Shown here piece after piece: positions 6,024 to 8,331 of a DNA stretch of 8,331 nucleotides. Each line of letters begins with the position of its first letter. Position 1 is the first letter of the stretch. A model generated the notes under the pieces. The model was not told where the DNA came from. It worked only from the letters and a program-made list of their open reading frames with translations, and searched no databases. Origin of the DNA: JAFEBO01 sp044375915 (GTDB taxonomy: Bacteria; Planctomycetota; Phycisphaerae; Phycisphaerales; UBA1924); assembly GCA_044375915.1 (NCBI GenBank), contig JBILLU010000151.1, positions 1-8,331 on the forward strand, given 5' to 3'. The translations under genes and the position numbers were made by a program.

Positions 6024-7850
6024 ATGACCACCGGCACGACCAAAAAGGCTGTCGTTTCGTCCGTTCGCAGCGGCGTCTGCCACCGCTGGAGCAAGTCGCT
6101 CATCCCGACCACGCGTGAGGCGCCCAATGACGCCGAGACCCCGAGCCACATCCTGCTGCACCGCGCCGGCTACATCCGCCAGGTCGGCGCCGGCATCTAC
6201 GACTACCTGCCGCTGGCGTACCGAGTGCTGAACAAGGTCGGCGACATCGTCCGCGAGGAAATGGACGCCGCCGGTGCCACCGAACTGCTCATGCCTGCGC
6301 TCGAACCCTTCGAGCTCTTCGAGGGCACGAAGCGTCACGAGGATTACGGGGCGAACCTCTTCCGCCTGGAAGATCGCAAAGGGCGCCTCAACGCCCTCGC
6401 GCCCACCCACGAAGAAGTCATCACCCATCTCATGATGGGCTCGGTCAGCAGCTACAAGCAGCTCCCCCTGAACCTCTATCAGGTCCAGACCAAGTTCCGC
6501 GACGAGGCCCGTCCCCGCGCCGGCCTGCTCCGCTGCCGCGAGTTCATCATGAAGGACGCGTACTCGTTCCACATGCAGGTGGAAGGTCCCGGCGGCCTGA
6601 ACGAGGCCTACGACGCGATGTACAAGGCGTACACCAACATCTTCACCCGCTGCGGCCTCGACTTCACCGCCGTTGAAGCAGAATCCGGCCCCATCGGCGG
6701 CAGCGCCAGCCACGAATTCATGGTCAACTGCGCCAGCGGCGAAGACACCATCCTCAAGTGTCCCGTCAGCGGCTACGCGGCCAACGTCGAGAAGTGCGAG
6801 ACCGGCGAACGCCCCAAGGGCACGCTCCAGGAGCCGCCCACCGGCGAATGGACCGAGGTTCACACCCCAAACCTGCCGGGCATCACCGAGGTCGGCAAGG
6901 CCATGGGCGTCAAGCCCGAGCGCATGCTCAAGACCATCGTCTTCAGCGTGGATGAGGGCGAAGGCAAGTCCTTCAAGTGGATCATCGCCACCGTCCGCGG
7001 CGACCACGACGTCAACGAAGGCAAGGTCAAGGCCCTCGCCGGCGTCAAAAAGATCGTGATGGCCGACGAGAAGGCGGCCCGTGCCGCGGGTTTCGCCATC
7101 GGCTATGTCTCGCCCAAGTGCGTCAACTCCGTCCCCGGCACGCTGCTGCTCATCGACGCCGACGCCTCCCACGGCGGGTTTTGGGCCACCGGCGCCGACA
7201 AGGCCGACCACCACGCCAAGCACTTCAACTGGCGCCGCGATGTCGGTGCCGCCCTCGACGATGCAAGCCGCGTGAAAGTGGGGGACGTGCGCAACGCCCT
7301 CGAAGGCGACCCCTCGCCCCGAGCCGCCGGTTCCAAACTCGTCACCGGCCGCGGCATCGAGGTCGGGCACATCTTCAAGCTCGGCACCAAGTACTCCGAC
7401 GCCATGGGCTTCGCGATCCTCGATGCGACCCAGCAGAAGAAGCCCGTCATCATGGGCTGCTACGGCATCGGCGTCAGCCGCACCATGGCCGCGACGGTCG
7501 AGCAGAACAACGACGCCAACGGCATCTGCTGGCCCGCACCCATCGCGCCGTACCACGTGCTGATCACGCTCATGAAGCCCGAGGACCTCAAGCAGCAGGA
7601 GATCGCGGGGAAGATCTCGTGCGAGCTCGTGGGCAAGGGTATCGACGTCCTCATCGATGACCGCGACGAACGCGCCGGCGTCAAGTTCAAGGACGCCGAC
7701 CTCATCGGCCTGCCCATCCGTCTCACCCTGGGCGACAAGGCCCTGGAACAAGGCGGCGTCGAGTACAAGACCCGCCGGGACCCCGGTAAGGGCGAGGTGG
7801 TGCCGATCGCGGACGTGACGGCGAAATGCCTGGCCGCGATCAACGCCTGA
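6024..7850 (+). CDS. proS: Prolyl-tRNA synthetase, bacterial type with editing (INS) domain
   Basis: Class II aminoacyl-tRNA synthetase that charges tRNA-Pro with proline in the cytoplasm. The 608-residue product aligns with E. coli ProRS from near WSKSLIPT (about residue 22) to the end. Motif 2 begins at FRDEARPR (158-165) and continues through REFIMKDAYSFH; motif 3 is GCYGIGVSR (478-486). The GSIGGSASHEF-like segment reads GPIGGSASHEF. Between motifs 2 and 3 lies the YbaK-like INS editing domain (about 280-425), with Lys303 in MLKTIV at the place of the conserved editing lysine. GDPSP and GRGIEVGHIFKLGTKYS follow, and the anticodon-binding domain closes the protein. Two cysteines, Cys246 and Cys258, flank SGYAAN, where E. 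coli has none. The N-terminus is about 20 residues longer than in E. coli. The ATG at 6024 is the natural start, as the open frame upstream overlaps the QueC-like gene and the terminator. It carries its own leader after a terminator, so it is probably monocistronic. Confidence 0.97.
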   Translation: MTTGTTKKAVVSSVRSGVCHRWSKSLIPTTREAPNDAETPSHILLHRAGYIRQVGAGIYDYLPLAYRVLNKVGDIVREEMDAAGATELLMPALEPFELFEGTKRHEDYGANLFRLEDRKGRLNALAPTHEEVITHLMMGSVSSYKQLPLNLYQVQTKFRDEARPRAGLLRCREFIMKDAYSFHMQVEGPGGLNEAYDAMYKAYTNIFTRCGLDFTAVEAESGPIGGSASHEFMVNCASGEDTILKCPVSGYAANVEKCETGERPKGTLQEPPTGEWTEVHTPNLPGITEVGKAMGVKPERMLKTIVFSVDEGEGKSFKWIIATVRGDHDVNEGKVKALAGVKKIVMADEKAARAAGFAIGYVSPKCVNSVPGTLLLIDADASHGGFWATGADKADHHAKHFNWRRDVGAALDDASRVKVGDVRNALEGDPSPRAAGSKLVTGRGIEVGHIFKLGTKYSDAMGFAILDATQQKKPVIMGCYGIGVSRTMAATVEQNNDANGICWPAPIAPYHVLITLMKPEDLKQQEIAGKISCELVGKGIDVLIDDRDERAGVKFKDADLIGLPIRLTLGDKALEQGGVEYKTRRDPGKGEVVPIADVTAKCLAAINA

Positions 7851-7855
7851 ACGAA

Positions 7856-7875
7856 CCCCACGCGCAAGCGTGGGG
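7856..7875. terminator. GNRA-loop hairpin in the convergent proS/ygfZ gap, probable terminator
   Basis: CCCCACGC (7856-7863) pairs perfectly with GCGTGGGG (7868-7875) around a GCAA tetraloop, 5 bp after the proS stop. There is no T-run on the plus side, and only TTCGTT follows on the minus side, so it is not a classical intrinsic terminator. It may still end transcription or protect 3' ends, and it sits between convergent genes. Confidence 0.55.
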
Positions 7876-7939
7876 CCGCTGGGGTGGTACTCGCGTTCGG
7901 CATGACGCGGGCAGCCTCTCCGCTCGCGCGAAGGGTTCG

Positions 7940-8331
7940 TCAGGCGCCCAGCATTTCGCTCAGCGTCATCGCCACCATCTGACCCTCTGCGGGGACGACA
8001 TACGTCGCGCCCGCAACAAGGCCTTCGGGCTTCATGGTCGCAAAGCACAGAACCGATGCCCCCAGCATCGGCGCGATGGTCGAACTGGTCACGGTTCCCA
8101 CCGCCTCGCCGCTGGGTTCGCCGTTCGCGCCCTCGACAAAGACCGCCGCACCGCCCACCGGCTGCGCGATCGCGTGCATGGGGTTCTCGTGCTCGTTGCT
8201 CGCGTCGACGCTGAGCGAGGCGGGCTTGCTGCGGATCGCCACGAGCCGTCGCTTCGAGTGGCCGCGGGAGTGCATCCGCGCGACAACGTCCTGCCCGAGG
8301 TAGCAGCCCTTGGTGAACGACACGCGGTCGT
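7940..8331 (-). CDS. ygfZ: YgfZ/GcvT-like folate-binding protein, 5' end beyond the right edge
   Basis: YgfZ proteins bind folate, resemble the glycine-cleavage T protein and support iron-sulfur enzymes such as the tRNA-modifying MiaB. The C-terminal 129 residues are visible, beginning DRVSFTKGCYLGQDVVARMHSRGH. The family signature K-G-C-[YF]-x-G-Q-E is present, with the cysteine codon at 8303-8305, but the last residue is Asp and not Glu. The remainder (RRLVAIRSKP..., GEAVGTVTSS) fits the C-terminal beta-barrel typical of the GcvT/YgfZ fold, and the protein ends MLGA. The frame stays open to the edge, so the start and N-terminal domain are outside the window; GTG at 8321-8323 is an internal valine, not the start. 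It converges with proS across an 89-bp gap. Confidence 0.88.
   Translation of the reverse strand, partial: DRVSFTKGCYLGQDVVARMHSRGHSKRRLVAIRSKPASLSVDASNEHENPMHAIAQPVGGAAVFVEGANGEPSGEAVGTVTSSTIAPMLGASVLCFATMKPEGLVAGATYVVPAEGQMVAMTLSEMLGA

Noticed and set aside
6009..8048. 679-codon minus-strand open frame across proS
   Set aside because: It covers all of proS in antisense and enters the ygfZ end in another frame. ProRS motifs on the plus strand leave no doubt which frame is real.

Overview
The window is GC-rich, tightly packed bacterial chromosome with five protein genes and no RNA genes, transposons, CRISPR arrays or prophage signs. The set of genes (an HrpA helicase with its long C-terminal region, an exported family S10 serine carboxypeptidase, a bacterial-type prolyl-tRNA synthetase, a YgfZ-type protein, and mostly weak Shine-Dalgarno signals) would fit a planctomycete, perhaps of the Phycisphaerae. 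That placement is inference from gene content and style; no marker here settles it.

Layout. Positions 3350 down to 1 (minus strand) hold hrpA, which runs off the left edge without its C-terminus; I read all 1,116 codons and found no stop or frameshift. A 59-bp divergent gap separates it from an exported S10 carboxypeptidase (3410-4975, plus). After 210 bp of non-coding sequence comes a QueC-like protein (5186-5869, plus), which keeps the fold signature of 7-cyano-7-deazaguanine synthase but lacks its ATP loop and zinc cysteines. The next gap (5870-6023) carries a degenerate 8-bp tandem repeat, a textbook intrinsic terminator and a flanking 12-bp inverted repeat. Then comes prolyl-tRNA synthetase proS (6024-7850, plus). 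A GNRA-loop hairpin follows in the convergent gap, and the window ends inside ygfZ (7940-8331, minus), cut off by the right edge.

How the genes relate. hrpA, proS, ygfZ and the QueC-like gene all belong to families tied to RNA, tRNA or translation. The strands alternate and a terminator lies between the QueC-like gene and proS, so most are probably separate transcription units and not one operon. The S10 peptidase is the only exported product and stands apart. The best candidate for unknown biology is the QueC-like pseudoenzyme; the structured 5873-5978 gap comes second. I found no convincing multi-gene novel system.
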